Assembly: GCA_037447605.1 (NCBI GenBank)
Contig: CM074807.1
Span: 3,419,846 to 3,483,845 of the forward strand
Length of the DNA: 64,000 nt
DNA from: Zygnema circumcarinatum
Taxonomy: Eukaryota > Streptophyta > Zygnematophyceae > Zygnematales > Zygnemataceae
Direction of reading: 5' to 3'
Shown piece after piece: positions 24,142 to 35,262 of this stretch. A program made the position numbers and the translations under genes. The notes under the pieces are model-generated. The model made no database searches and was not told the origin of the DNA. It was given only the letters and a program-made list of their open reading frames with translations. Positions within the stretch are counted from its first letter, which is position 1. Every line of letters begins with the position of its first letter.

Positions 24142-26982
24142 CTTGAACTGAAGGTGCTTGAGTTACTTTGCTTTACAGGCTAGTAAGCACAATATTCAGC
24201 ACGTTCGTGCGTTCTTCTTCCTTGTTCAATGAGCAGAAAGTCGTTTGAACTTCAAATCTACCTATAACCTATTCCCGCGCCCACTTACCTCCACACCTCC
24301 TTCAAGAAATGTTCCTTACCTCTGCTTCACCTCCTCACACCTCCTACATTCCAGCAAACCTCTCTCAAAGTGCACCCTCCTCTAAAGAAACTCCTGCAGA
24401 ACCACCATTCCAGTCCACAATACCCCCCTTCCTGCAACCAGAGACCCCCCTACGCTCCTCCCCTCAGGCCCTAGTCCTGCCATTAACCCCCCAATCAAGG
24501 CGTTGGGAGATAATCCATGGCGCCTGTGAGGGATATACAGATCAATATATGAAGAAAGACTTTACGAGCCTTTGCTTATTCTGTTCCTTTACTTATTTCT
24601 TATGATTAATCGAATGCAGGGAAAAGAGGCCCTGCAGGAGCAGGAGCAGGAGCAGGAGCGGCCGTTGCAGGATTTGAACGCGGGCGCGCTCCCTCCTAGC
24701 CGTTGGGACGCCCCCGCAGGAGGGACGGCCGGCACATGTGAAAGTTCAGTTCCGCGTTCAGTTCCCGTTTGGACGGGGAAGTAGGCGCATGTGAAGGGGT
24801 TTGTGATTCGGCGATTCCAAAATTCGAATTATGAACGTCCGCCGTAGTTTTGGAGGACTATATACCCCCCCCCCCCTTTGGTTACCCCGCCCCTGTTTTT
24901 TGGAAAGCCAACTATAGGTCCGTATGTATCAAACGCGTGTATAATACGTCGTATACTGTAATACGTGCGTATTATACGACATTTTAAAATACAGTGTATT
25001 TTAAATATATTTAACGTCTTTTCTTTCGTTTTCTTGCTAATTAGACAGAGATTGATTATAATAATTGAAGCTTCAAATCGTAAGGCAGCTCTAGGACACC
25101 TTATACTAGTCTCAAAATAGTTGTTTTGAAAATTAGATCCACAAGAGCAATTTCAGGAGGGACGGTGATGATGGGACATGTGGTAGTGCTGCTACAATGG
25201 TGAAGGCATCATGAGAAGGATAAGCGATGAAGAGCAACAACAAAATGATGATGAAAACTCTTTATGCACACAACAAAAAAAAGCCACACCGTTTTTCTTC
25301 TTCTATTATTTATAATAATCACACCCAAAGAAGACAAGTGATGGGACAAGTGACATCCTCTTATGCATCCGGTGCATCATCCCATACATCCTTTACATCA
25401 TCCCATGCATCCCATGCATCATCCCATGCATCATCCCATGCATCATCCTATCCATCATCCCATACATCATCCCATGCATCCCGTTAAATCATCCGATGCA
25501 TCATCCCATGCATCCCGTGCATCATCCCATGCATTTTGTGCATCATCTGATGCATCACCGCACCAATCACGTCATGGTATAAAAGCAGTTTTGTTTTTTT
25601 TTTAACTTGAAACGACGACGAATTGGTTGTTACACAAAGGTGCAAAATCTCACACAAAAAAATTTAGTACAATTGTAAAACTTGGTAAATATCCATGTAC
25701 AATGAAGGGCTGTATGATTGATCGTACAATAGAACGTCTGCTTTGTACAAAAGACTATACGACTAGTTGTACACTTGTACATTATGCGTCTGCCAAGCCT
25801 AATAAACGTGCAACAACCTTTAACACATATCTAAGGCGACCTTATGTCACATAACGCCTTGCTACCAACTGGCTCTACTCATTCTTTACACTAGTAAAAG
25901 GTTCGACAAAGGGAGTTGAAGGGCATTGGCAAACTCCTAGACCTTGCTAGAAACCAACATACAAAGAATTAAGGCAAAGGGGTCAAGGAGCCTTTAATTA
26001 CATCCTAAGTATCCATTCACTCACTATCCTTCATAGCCTTTTTACACAAACAAACACAAAAGTCAACCCCTTATAAAGCAACCTTCTCTAAATACCCATG
26101 ACTACATGATGTGACACCATTGTATCATAACCATTCATACAAAGACATACAGTTTAGCTAAACAATATACAAAAACTATAAACTGATTCAGTTTTTTTGT
26201 CAATTGTTCAACCTTTAACCATGCACCATCACATGTATAATTTTGTAAAGCTAGACTCACCATCAACCTAGCTTGTACTAATCGTATTACTTGCCTTGAC
26301 ACTTGCGCTGTCTAATTTGTCATTGACTTTTAGCCAAAGTGGTAACAATATTGGCAATATTGTTTAATCAACTCTACACTAACAATGTCTGATTGCACAC
26401 TTACATTCTAACTTTGTGCTGATATTTTTTGCTTTGCATGCTACCACATGTTTACTAACATCCAAATTGCTCCATACAATCTAGCATTGTAACTATATTA
26501 TTGCTTGCTTTTTTGTATTGCCAGACACTCTTTGCCATACACTATTTATGGACCCATTTGTATTGTGCACACTCCACGCACCCTGTAATGACTTTGTACA
26601 ATCGCCAACAAAATTTTCCATATCCTAGGAATGCTATGACCACACCCTGTTACACAAGTTGAATGACAGCGTACCCGTATTGAGTAAGTAGCAAAGTAGC
26701 CTTGTTGTTGCTGCACATAAGATAACAAAAAAAAATTCACAAATATATTATTAGATATTTTTTATAGTTTAATAAATTTTCAAATCTTTTAAACTTTGCA
26801 CATTGTTATACAAACTGAAGAATATTATTGAACTTTATAATTAGTAATTACTTTAAACATAAAATTATATAAATTTATTTTCATTTAGTCTATTTAAAAT
26901 ATTACTAAAAAATTCACATTTTAAATTTCAATGCTATATTTAGTAGAGTTTTATTGTATAAAAAGAAAAGAATCTCACCTTA
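24142..26982. other. INCENP upstream / RDR6 downstream, AT-rich
   Basis: Between the INCENP start and the RDR6 stop, both minus strand. 24150-24900 is of ordinary composition with a poly-C run at about 24867-24878. 25358-25565 is a CATCCCATGCAT minisatellite. From about 25600 to 26980 the DNA is strongly AT-rich with no coding signal. The 98-residue Pro/Ser-rich frame at 24309-24605 (+) has no recognisable relatives. No gene is supported. Confidence 0.6.
25358..25565. repeat. CATCATCCCATGCAT minisatellite, copy 1
   Basis: Degenerate tandem array with a 10-15 bp unit containing CATCCCATGCAT. The same motif forms a larger, cleaner array at 62884-63187. Confidence 0.88.
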
Positions 26983-29900
26983 TCAATTTTTTTTCGAAGA
27001 AGACTTCATGTTTGCCAGTACATCAACAACTAGCCATGGAAAGCTGATCAATAATCCCGAATGCAACCCATTTAAGCTAATTCCAGCTCCTCCTTTATCA
27101 TCCTCATCTTCATTTTCGATTTCATTTTCCTTTCCAAGCCAATCGGGATGATAAGTCACATAATACCACGCTGAAGCAACAACCTTCATCATTGTTGTAA
27201 ATTTTCCAAACGTCCACCATTTTGACGAACGTTGATCAAAAGATGTTTCCTTATTGTTTTCATTGTTTTCATTGTTTTCATGTTCATCATCTTTGTAGTT
27301 GCTCGCAATACACCCGCTTTGAACCAAAAAAGCATGGCGATACTCACGCCGTATGATAGAATATGCGAGGTTGACTTTTTCTTTAGAAGATCCTTGATTC
27401 TTTTGATAAAACCGTGACATATGGATGATTTGCCCAGTTACCAATTCCCCTTCAGTCGTTATTCCATACTGTCCCACAAAAACAAGAATCACAATAAAAA
27501 AATATAGTCAAAATAATCAGCGATCACAATCAAAACGATTTAAACAATGTAAAAATATGTTTTTTTCACAAACAAATGTGCAAATTTGTATTCAAGTCTA
27601 CACATTCACCTACGAAGAAGTTTATCTAACCTCATGGTTTTACTTTTTACCTCCGTTGGTTGCATTTATCTTGGGAAGTGGCCATTTAACATCTTTTTAT
27701 AAACAAAATCGGGCAATTCATCATATTGAATTATGATCAAAGACCTTGATGTTAGCATACCAATCCGGAACACTTGTTTCATTAAATCCACAAGTTTCAC
27801 ATAATGCAATAAGCTTAGTGTATAGCCCATGATGAGATAGAACAAAGTAACAACTAAGATACATGGTTTAAACTAATGAAGAAGAACCATACCAACAACT
27901 GTTGCATTCAATAATTGTTTGAAAAGGCGGCCATGGCTGCCGCAGAGGAAGGAGAGGAGGAGAAGGAGAGGCAGGGGGGAGGGAAGAGAGGGAGAGGGAG
28001 AGAGAGAGGGGAGAGGGAAGAGAGGGAGGAGAGGGTAACACAATCATCTTGGCAGAAACAAAAAAAGGCAGCCCGCCTAGTCCAACCCCAAAAGAGAAGG
28101 AGGCTGGTATGAAATACCTGGTACATAAGCAGGCGGATGGCAGTTGTATATTCCCGCTTGATCTTGAAGGCTTGCTCAAGATGCTGCTCATAACCAGCCA
28201 CGATCAAATCAGAATCAAACGACGACGCAATTGTCTTGCTTGCAAGGAGCCACTCGTTGGTCACTCCTCGTGGTTCCTTTTTCTGGGCCCCAATCGAAGC
28301 CACATTGGCTGCTTCTTCACTGGTCACCTTGCCCTTCACTCGTCGATACAACTCTCCAAGTACTTTCTTTGAAGTGTAGGTTTTGCCCTCGTCCTTTTCC
28401 ATGAAATCAGGATATTCAGAAACTTTCAGATCTGGGGGCATCACACCCGGAATGCCCGTCTTTGGAAAGTCAAAAGCAACAGATGCTTGCTTGGCCAACT
28501 CCAAGCATTTGGGATCACGGGCGCCAAGACTGCTCCTGTCTGCATGCACCACATGCGCATTGCAGATGATCCCCACATTATCGTTCAGCATCTGCTCCAC
28601 AAAGTTCTCTTGAAGATCCTGCAGTTTGCCCATTTTGAAGCCCACAATAAACTTCAGTAAGTTGAACGTTAAATATCAACCATTGGCTTTTCCATTGTTC
28701 TAAAGTACCCACGCAAATACTAGTAGTGATTTCCTGACAAGACGAACAAGGATATCCATTGCAAGATAGTATGTCTCTAATGCAAGGCAATCGGCGAGTT
28801 GAGATTGGGTAAGGGACGGTTATAACACATAATCCATGGCAGATAGCCCGTTCCCTCTAACAAAGATTTTAGGAGATGGGATATATTTTTGTGATTCAAA
28901 CGGCAACAAATTCTTCCCTAATTATGATCCACTAAAAACAAAGGAAAGAAAGAAGATGTCGCTCCCTCCCACTCTTCCAACAGATCCTTTTGAGATTCAC
29001 AAGCGTCACAGGCATAGCTTCTTTCCCGGCACAAAAATGAGAATGCATGAGTAAAGTCTTCAGAATTCCAAAAACACAATGCAAACTCCCCTTGCATCTC
29101 CATCAACCAATCGACCCCTTCTAATCGAGCAGCAACCCACCACTGAGAAGTCAAGATATGACGGAACCCAAGATCCCTTTCCACTGAAGCATAAAACTAA
29201 TGAAAAAAACACATGAGAGTGTTCAAATGAGAGTAGTTCAATCACACACATTTAACTTCACGTCCTCTTGCAACTTCGCCTGATTGGCTGTATACTCCAT
29301 GGGCTCTGCGCTTTCCCCCCCCGGGTGAAGGAGCTCTACATCCCAATGTACGAAGTACATATCCCCATCGAAGTCGCTCCCAGAAGCTTCATTTGCATGC
29401 GAGCGAGGGCCCTTGATAGGTAGCACAAGGCAGTCCTTTAAGTGCTGCAATTCTGGCCTGTCTACAGCTTGAAGGAATCGGAGGTCTCCGGGATGAAGGC
29501 AGGGATTCTTCCCAAAGCAAATGGGTCCTGTGATAACTCGTGGAGAGGATGCTGAGTCTATTCCCTCGCTCGTTTTCATGCTCCAATCCCCTTCAGATTC
29601 CGGACCAGACACTTGAATGAAACACTCCCCATACTGACAATCAATGGCAACATCAAACACCACGTTTCAGCTCAAAATTTTCAACCAGTTTTCAGCTTTC
29701 GACCATCATGTCATGGCCAGACAGCAAAATGCAGTTGCCAATGTCGTACTCATTATGTCTTTCTCGACAGTTCTGATATGCTGCTACTCATAGTCCCCTG
29801 GTGCCTTTTCCTGTCTTCAGCTCAGAAAATATTGTAGACTACTACACCACCTCTTCCAAACAACAGGACACATGCAGGTTTACTTTTCTTCTGTTTATTT

Positions 29901-32729
29901 GTGCTTACCTCTAAGGTGCCGCTTTCATCGATAACCCCCATCAACCATCGGCCTTTAGGAATATAGATTCGTGCTTTTGCGATGAGATCTTGCAGCTGTG
30001 AAGCCCTGTCCTCACATTCGACAAAAAAAATAGTCAAAGCTGACATGAAGCAACAAGATTAACTCAGAAAATCTTAGGGCACAAATGGCCTGAACCTCAG
30101 GACGTTTCGGTTCAGTTTCAGTTTCAGAATTTTCTTCCCTTTCTTTTCAGTTTAACAACAAGGTTATTGATTGATTTCTTTATGAAATCGAGCTTCTGTC
30201 CCTCGAACTCACCGGATAGCTTGCATCATGTGAAGCAGATGGGGTTCAGTCTGTGGATGGAAACCTCCTTGGAGCATCATAACAGCAGGAGAATAAGGTT
30301 CTTCAATGCATGCCAGAAGCAAATGAAGAGCAGCCTCCTCGTCTACTAACGCTCTATCCAAATGGGCCACCATTTTCTCCTGCATATCCAAAAAACACCA
30401 CAAGAAAAACAGTCAGCAGCTTACGACATGAACTTTCTAGTTCTTCCCCTTCTTGCTTCCTATTCTAAGAAAACATGGCCTTCTATTCCTGGAAACAAGA
30501 CTTACCTGTCTTTCTATGAAGACATGGTCAGGCACACCCAACGTTGAGAGGAGGACGATGATCTGTCGGTTGAGATAACAAGGCTGAAACTTTGTCCAAT
30601 TGATCACCTCCAAATCGCAATGTGGAGAAGGAAACTTCTCCATACTGGGCCTGAAAAACAGCTTCTTTTGGCTCCCCTCCTGAGCAGCCCACTGTGCCAA
30701 AACCCCCTTATAGCCTGCATAGCGAATCTGGAAGGCCGAGGGGGGTTTTTCGCTTCCTGTAAAAGGGTTCAGGAAAGTAACAAGCCCCTCTGCCAACTCC
30801 TCTGCGAATTGGGGCGTAATTTGTCCAATTCCATCGGAAAACAACTCATTTCCGCGCTTGATTTCTTCGATGACTTCCACATCCGATCTGGGAACATGTT
30901 TTCTATGTACGGTAGAGGAGAAGCATTGCCCCATGCGAGCCTGATACTTGGCTGTGTTCTTTATTCTGCTGAAATCTCCCAACCAAGAACGAATCTCCTT
31001 CACCGTGAGATTGGAGCCAATTTCGGACCCTCCCTCCCCAAAAAACCACGCGGACTTGTTTCGGAGCTGGCTTGAACTGCAGGCCAAATATTCGAACCGC
31101 CGTCCGCAAAATTCAAATCCCTGCAGGATTGGAAAGGAGGGGTACTGATTCAATGAAGAGGAAGCATACATAGTGCAGAATGCTGGAAATGGAACTTATA
31201 AAAAGGAATGGCTGAAATCACACTTCTGAAAGGGTCAGATGCACTTGAGAGAATTGTAGTAAGCTTACACATTTGACAATGTTCAGGATGCGATCATAGA
31301 CTGTCGTACGGCCTTCCATTCTCCTATATTCCTTTCCCATTGATCCTTGTGTCAGCAATGCGAAGGATTGGAGATCATGCATAGCTTCATCCGTAAACGT
31401 AACTCTCACAAAGCTGTCGATGTGGTCCTTATAATGTCGGAGAACTCTATTAGAGAGGTCGTATTCCGGCGGCAGAGCATATGCAGTCAAAGGAGTTATG
31501 ATAATACGTTTGACCAAAACGTGGTTTTCAGTGACCCACTTGGGGGAAGGGGATGGTGAGGGGGATGGGGAGGGGGAGGAGGAGGGGGAGGGGTGAGGGG
31601 GAGGGGGAACCCCTTTTGTGAACTTTGATTTTGCAATTCTTCCCATCTCCAGCTCAATTCTGTTCGTTGGCTTAAAGGCTGGATAGTGGTAGTGAAGCAT
31701 TTTTCTCAAGGCAATGCAAGAGATGTCCGGATCACTCTTTGCCAAGAGCTGAAGCAAATTGTTATCAACAGTTGTGCATGGAACTATGCCCCTCAACACG
31801 AGCGAGTTGAGAAGGAACAAGACATTGAATGGGATCTTGTTTGAAGCGGCGACTCTTTTCGAAAATGTAAGAAGGCTTTTGTTTCTTCCACCCCATTTTG
31901 GCATATGCAATGGTTCGAAGTCGAGCTCCCCTGTTGGCCTCCATCCTGTGTTCCATGTGTACTTGCTGAAGGCCTTCAAAACATCGACAACTGTTCTCTG
32001 ACGAAAGACTGATACTGCAAGACAATAAAGCGTACACAACCCAATAAGTCCATCTTTTGTAAAGTCTACTGTCCTCGACCAGGGATCTTCATTATCCACA
32101 CTCCAGGAGTACATAACGTCGTCCTTCCAAACATCATCGTCTGCTTGCCTTTCATATATATGAGGAGCAACCCCAACTTCAAAGAAGACCCTAATGATAA
32201 GCCTCTCGGTGAAATGCCGAGATTGCCAGCATGCCTTTATGTTCCGGAGAAGAAATTCCAGTTTGTAATCCTTGGATTCCTTTTCCCCCCGCTGTTGCAC
32301 GACTATGCAGAGCTTCTTATTATCAAAATCGAATCCGACGGTTGCATTCTTCTCCGATTGCCACCCACAAGAGAAAGTTTGGAACCCAGAGAGAATGCCA
32401 CATTGAACAGTTACATTCTCCAAAACATGGGGGGTTCGAGGTTGAAGTTTTCCCATGCGAACTTTCAGTTTGGACCCATTGAACTCCAAGGAGCCATTCC
32501 TGGCTAAATCAACCGCATATAAAGCCTGCCTTTCGTTCAAAAGCAGGACGAAAGCAGGACCGGCATGCTGCCAGGGTGCCTTGTTTTTCTTGAAAACTCC
32601 TTTCAGTTTGCACCATAGAACTGTGCAACCTTCCTGCACGAAGATCTCGACGAGTTTCTTTGCTGACGTCAATCCAGCAGCAATATCTGTCACACACACA
32701 GAACATGGTAGCTGTTCTGTCTCTGACAT
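26983..32729 (-). CDS. RDR6: RDR6-like RNA-dependent RNA polymerase
   Basis: Seven exons: 32729-31269, 31120-30506, 30379-30213, 30005-29909, 29633-29250, 28618-28118, 27468-26983, giving 1236 residues (Arabidopsis RDR6 has about 1200). RDR6 copies cleaved RNA into dsRNA for DCL4, with SGS3, in tasiRNA, antiviral and transgene silencing. Diagnostic stretches: RRM-like N-terminus with LKVRMGK; ITPLTAYALPPEYDLSNRVL; LRNKSAWFFGEGG; FSDGIGQITP; FQIRYAGYKGVLAQW; CYLNRQIIVLLSTLGVPD; KNPCLHPGDLRFLQAV; catalytic SGSDFDGDMYFVHWD at about 864-878; VGIICNAHVVHADRSSLGA; ASAWYYVTYHPDWLG near the C-terminus. The metal-binding loop is DFDGD (867-871) where RDR6 is DLDGD. It also has a Pro/Ser insertion (about 31545-31615) and an Asn-rich insertion in exon 7. 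Its C-terminus is about 40 residues shorter than Arabidopsis. Confidence 0.93.
27945..28035. repeat. GA-rich tract, RDR6 intron 6
   Basis: GAGGGAGA-type run on the + strand, CT-rich on the RDR6 sense strand, in the intron between exons 6 and 7. Confidence 0.85.
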
Positions 32730-34647
32730 GCTTCAAATGCGACGAAAATCTTGCATGGATGAAAAGGACTCAATCTGTAAAATTTATTTTTTCCTGCAAA
32801 GGCCAAACATCAATACAACCACCTCTGATTAGATCCGTATAATGATGAAGAAACAGCCCTTTTCGGAAGCACCCTCAACCTCAACCATAATTACATAAAA
32901 AACGCGAATAACATCAAATGCAATGAGGAATAACAACGAAGAGACATCAATCCTCTTCTAATATCGATGGTCAGGTTCCGACTTGCCATTTTCAGATCAC
33001 GAAGTGCATGGCTCCACTCTCCATAAAACTCCATTGTGAGTAAAGGCTCCAAAATCCTGCAAAACAGTAACTTAAACTTAATAACTTGGATTGACGTTGA
33101 AAGCATATTAGACGTCGATTGCGCGATGCAGTCAGAGATGACCGATAACAAGACAGGTTTCCACCGGATCAACCTTCCGCATGTTTGAATATGAATAAAT
33201 ATACCGAATACGACTGCCTGCAACGGTTGAATGTGATTACAAAATTCCGTGACTGCGAAGGAAGGCTTTCGACTTTCAACTTATACATTCCTACGTGCAC
33301 TGTGGACAGAAAAAGGAACATCTGCAAGATCAAGATTTGTTGCAGGTCAGAACGCACCCTCAGGGAGCCGCACGTGTGAGGTTGCACGTGCAGACCCGGT
33401 GAGAATGCCCCCCCTCGCCCATCGCTAGAAGGGCCTGCATTGCGCTTCAAGCCATCCGCTCTCCACCGTCCAATGGTTGGCACCAGTTACAGGATTTACA
33501 CACATATGCGAACCTGAAGAGGGGAAACATAAAAGGTGAAAGAGGTTAGGACAGATAGAAGGAGTAGGTTATAGAGGGAACATTCGGCAAGTTAGAGAGG
33601 AGCAAGTCAGAGGGGGGAAGGGGTATTGATTTAAATGATAGTTTTGCATCATAAAGTACAATATAATACACAGGACTAGTAATGCCCACAAAACTACAAA
33701 CAGCAAAACGGTGTAGCCAACCAAACAATAATGCTACCAGTTTTGGTACACCGTAAAGGTACAAAAGAAAACACATAAAAAACAAGAGGGCTGCCGCAAT
33801 TTATTGTAGTAGTGTCTATTGAAAGACAACAAACTCTATCGGCTGATTGAATTTGGTTGGTAAAGCAACACAGTAAAATTGTCGTGCACATTCCTAGACT
33901 TCAATTGAAAGGTGTCATGTCAAGCTACGCTGGCTTTTCTCAGTGATCCAAAGTTCTGAAAAACAGAGAAGAATCGCAGAATAATTATTAATAAAAAGCA
34001 GTTTCAGTTTCAATGTTAGTTTTAGTTTTTCTTTATTTCAAGGGGGTGAAAGGTATCATCTACAGGTTGAGCAGACTGCGTCTTGAACTCATTCAAACAA
34101 TCAAACCATGACTGAACCATTCACATCACCATTTTGAAAAAAAAAAAAAAATCTCCAGAAGAGAGCGCTCACCGAGTACAAAGATTTCATCCTTTCCCTA
34201 TTTCAACAGCATGAAAATTTCAGCCATATTTCGCACAGGCCCTCCTTCCAGCAAGCTCCCTCCCCTCCCTCCCTTAAAAAAAAAGGTTGAATGTGGTGAA
34301 GGCCTGCACTGATCAGGCGAGGGCATCCCGTTCCATGTCCCTGTCAAAGTTTCACTGTCACAGTTTCCAATTTTTTGCACAGTTTTAGCATTGCCTGTAC
34401 GAACCTCACATGGAATGCCCGTAATACCAACACTGTATAAGATTTGTAGTTTTTCCGGGAAGTTCTATGATGTACAATCGAGGCTCTACATGTTTCAAAT
34501 GTTCTGTCTCGCTTAGCGTGTCATATGTAGCACACTCCAGTTCGCACCCCAAACGGTACTTTCCATGTTGAAAATCGGATCACAGTTCCAGAAAAAATCG
34601 CCGGCTTTAAATCGAGGCGACGACCGTACGGCGGGATTGAGGTGGAA

Positions 34648-34720
34648 AACCGCAAACCGCAAACCGCAAACCGCAAACCGCAAACCGCAAACCGCAAACC
34701 GCAAACCGCAAACTGCAAAC
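34648..34720. repeat. (AAACCGC)n heptamer array
   Basis: About ten direct copies of AAACCGC, i.e. TTTGCGG on the minus strand. The 7-bp period matches the plant telomere unit TTTAGGG with two substitutions. Confidence 0.95.
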
Positions 34721-35132
34721 CGGCATTGTGGCGGCCTCATCGCGAGGTCAGACTACGGGGCGGCTGACCAGGTGGCTAACTAGCCAACGGTTGACCAGAA
34801 AGCTGGCCTCTTTTTGACCGCATGGTTGAGTCCATGGCTGACCAATCGGTGGAGAAGTACCTTAACCACGTGACTGACCAAACGGTTAGCCAGTTAGCCA
34901 TTTTCCAGCATCATATCATGCCTCTACAATGTAGAACGAACTCGAACACAGTTTACATGCGCAAGGAAGGAAAGCCGAAAATAAGAACGAAACAAGCCCC
35001 AAATTAACAAACTTGAGACGGTGTGTCCCTCAATCCGCATGCGTTCCACCGGTGTTGTAAATCTCTCTACTGAATATCACACAGACGACCCACAGAGCTG
35101 ACCTCTCCTTTACAGGAATTCCGAAGTTGTTT

Positions 35133-35186
35133 TTAACCCTAAACCCTTAACCCTAAACCCTAAACCCTAAACCTTAAACCCTAAAC
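35133..35186. repeat. Interstitial telomere-type (CCCTAAA)n
   Basis: Six to seven copies of CCCTAAA with minor variants (AACCCTTAACCCTAAACCC). This is the Arabidopsis-type telomere unit; the copies are few and interstitial, not a chromosome end. Confidence 0.93.
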
Positions 35187-35262
35187 TCGTTTTAGGAAAC
35201 GCTAAAGACCCTCACACCTTGCCACATATTATCCTATGGTCCTCATTCATTCATTCATTCAT

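Larger units (their letters stand above)
32730..35262. other. RDR6 upstream / TPR downstream intergenic
   Basis: Contains the RDR6 promoter and leader on the right of its ATG (32729). Positions 33500-34150 are moderately AT-rich without coding signal. A 7-bp AAACCGC array (34648-34720), repeated GTTGACC/CTGACCA words (34750-34890) and a TTTAGGG-type tract (35133-35186) follow. No gene supported. Confidence 0.6.

Noticed and set aside
24309..24605. 98-residue Pro/Ser-rich + strand frame
   Set aside because: No recognisable relatives, no linked exons; left unannotated.
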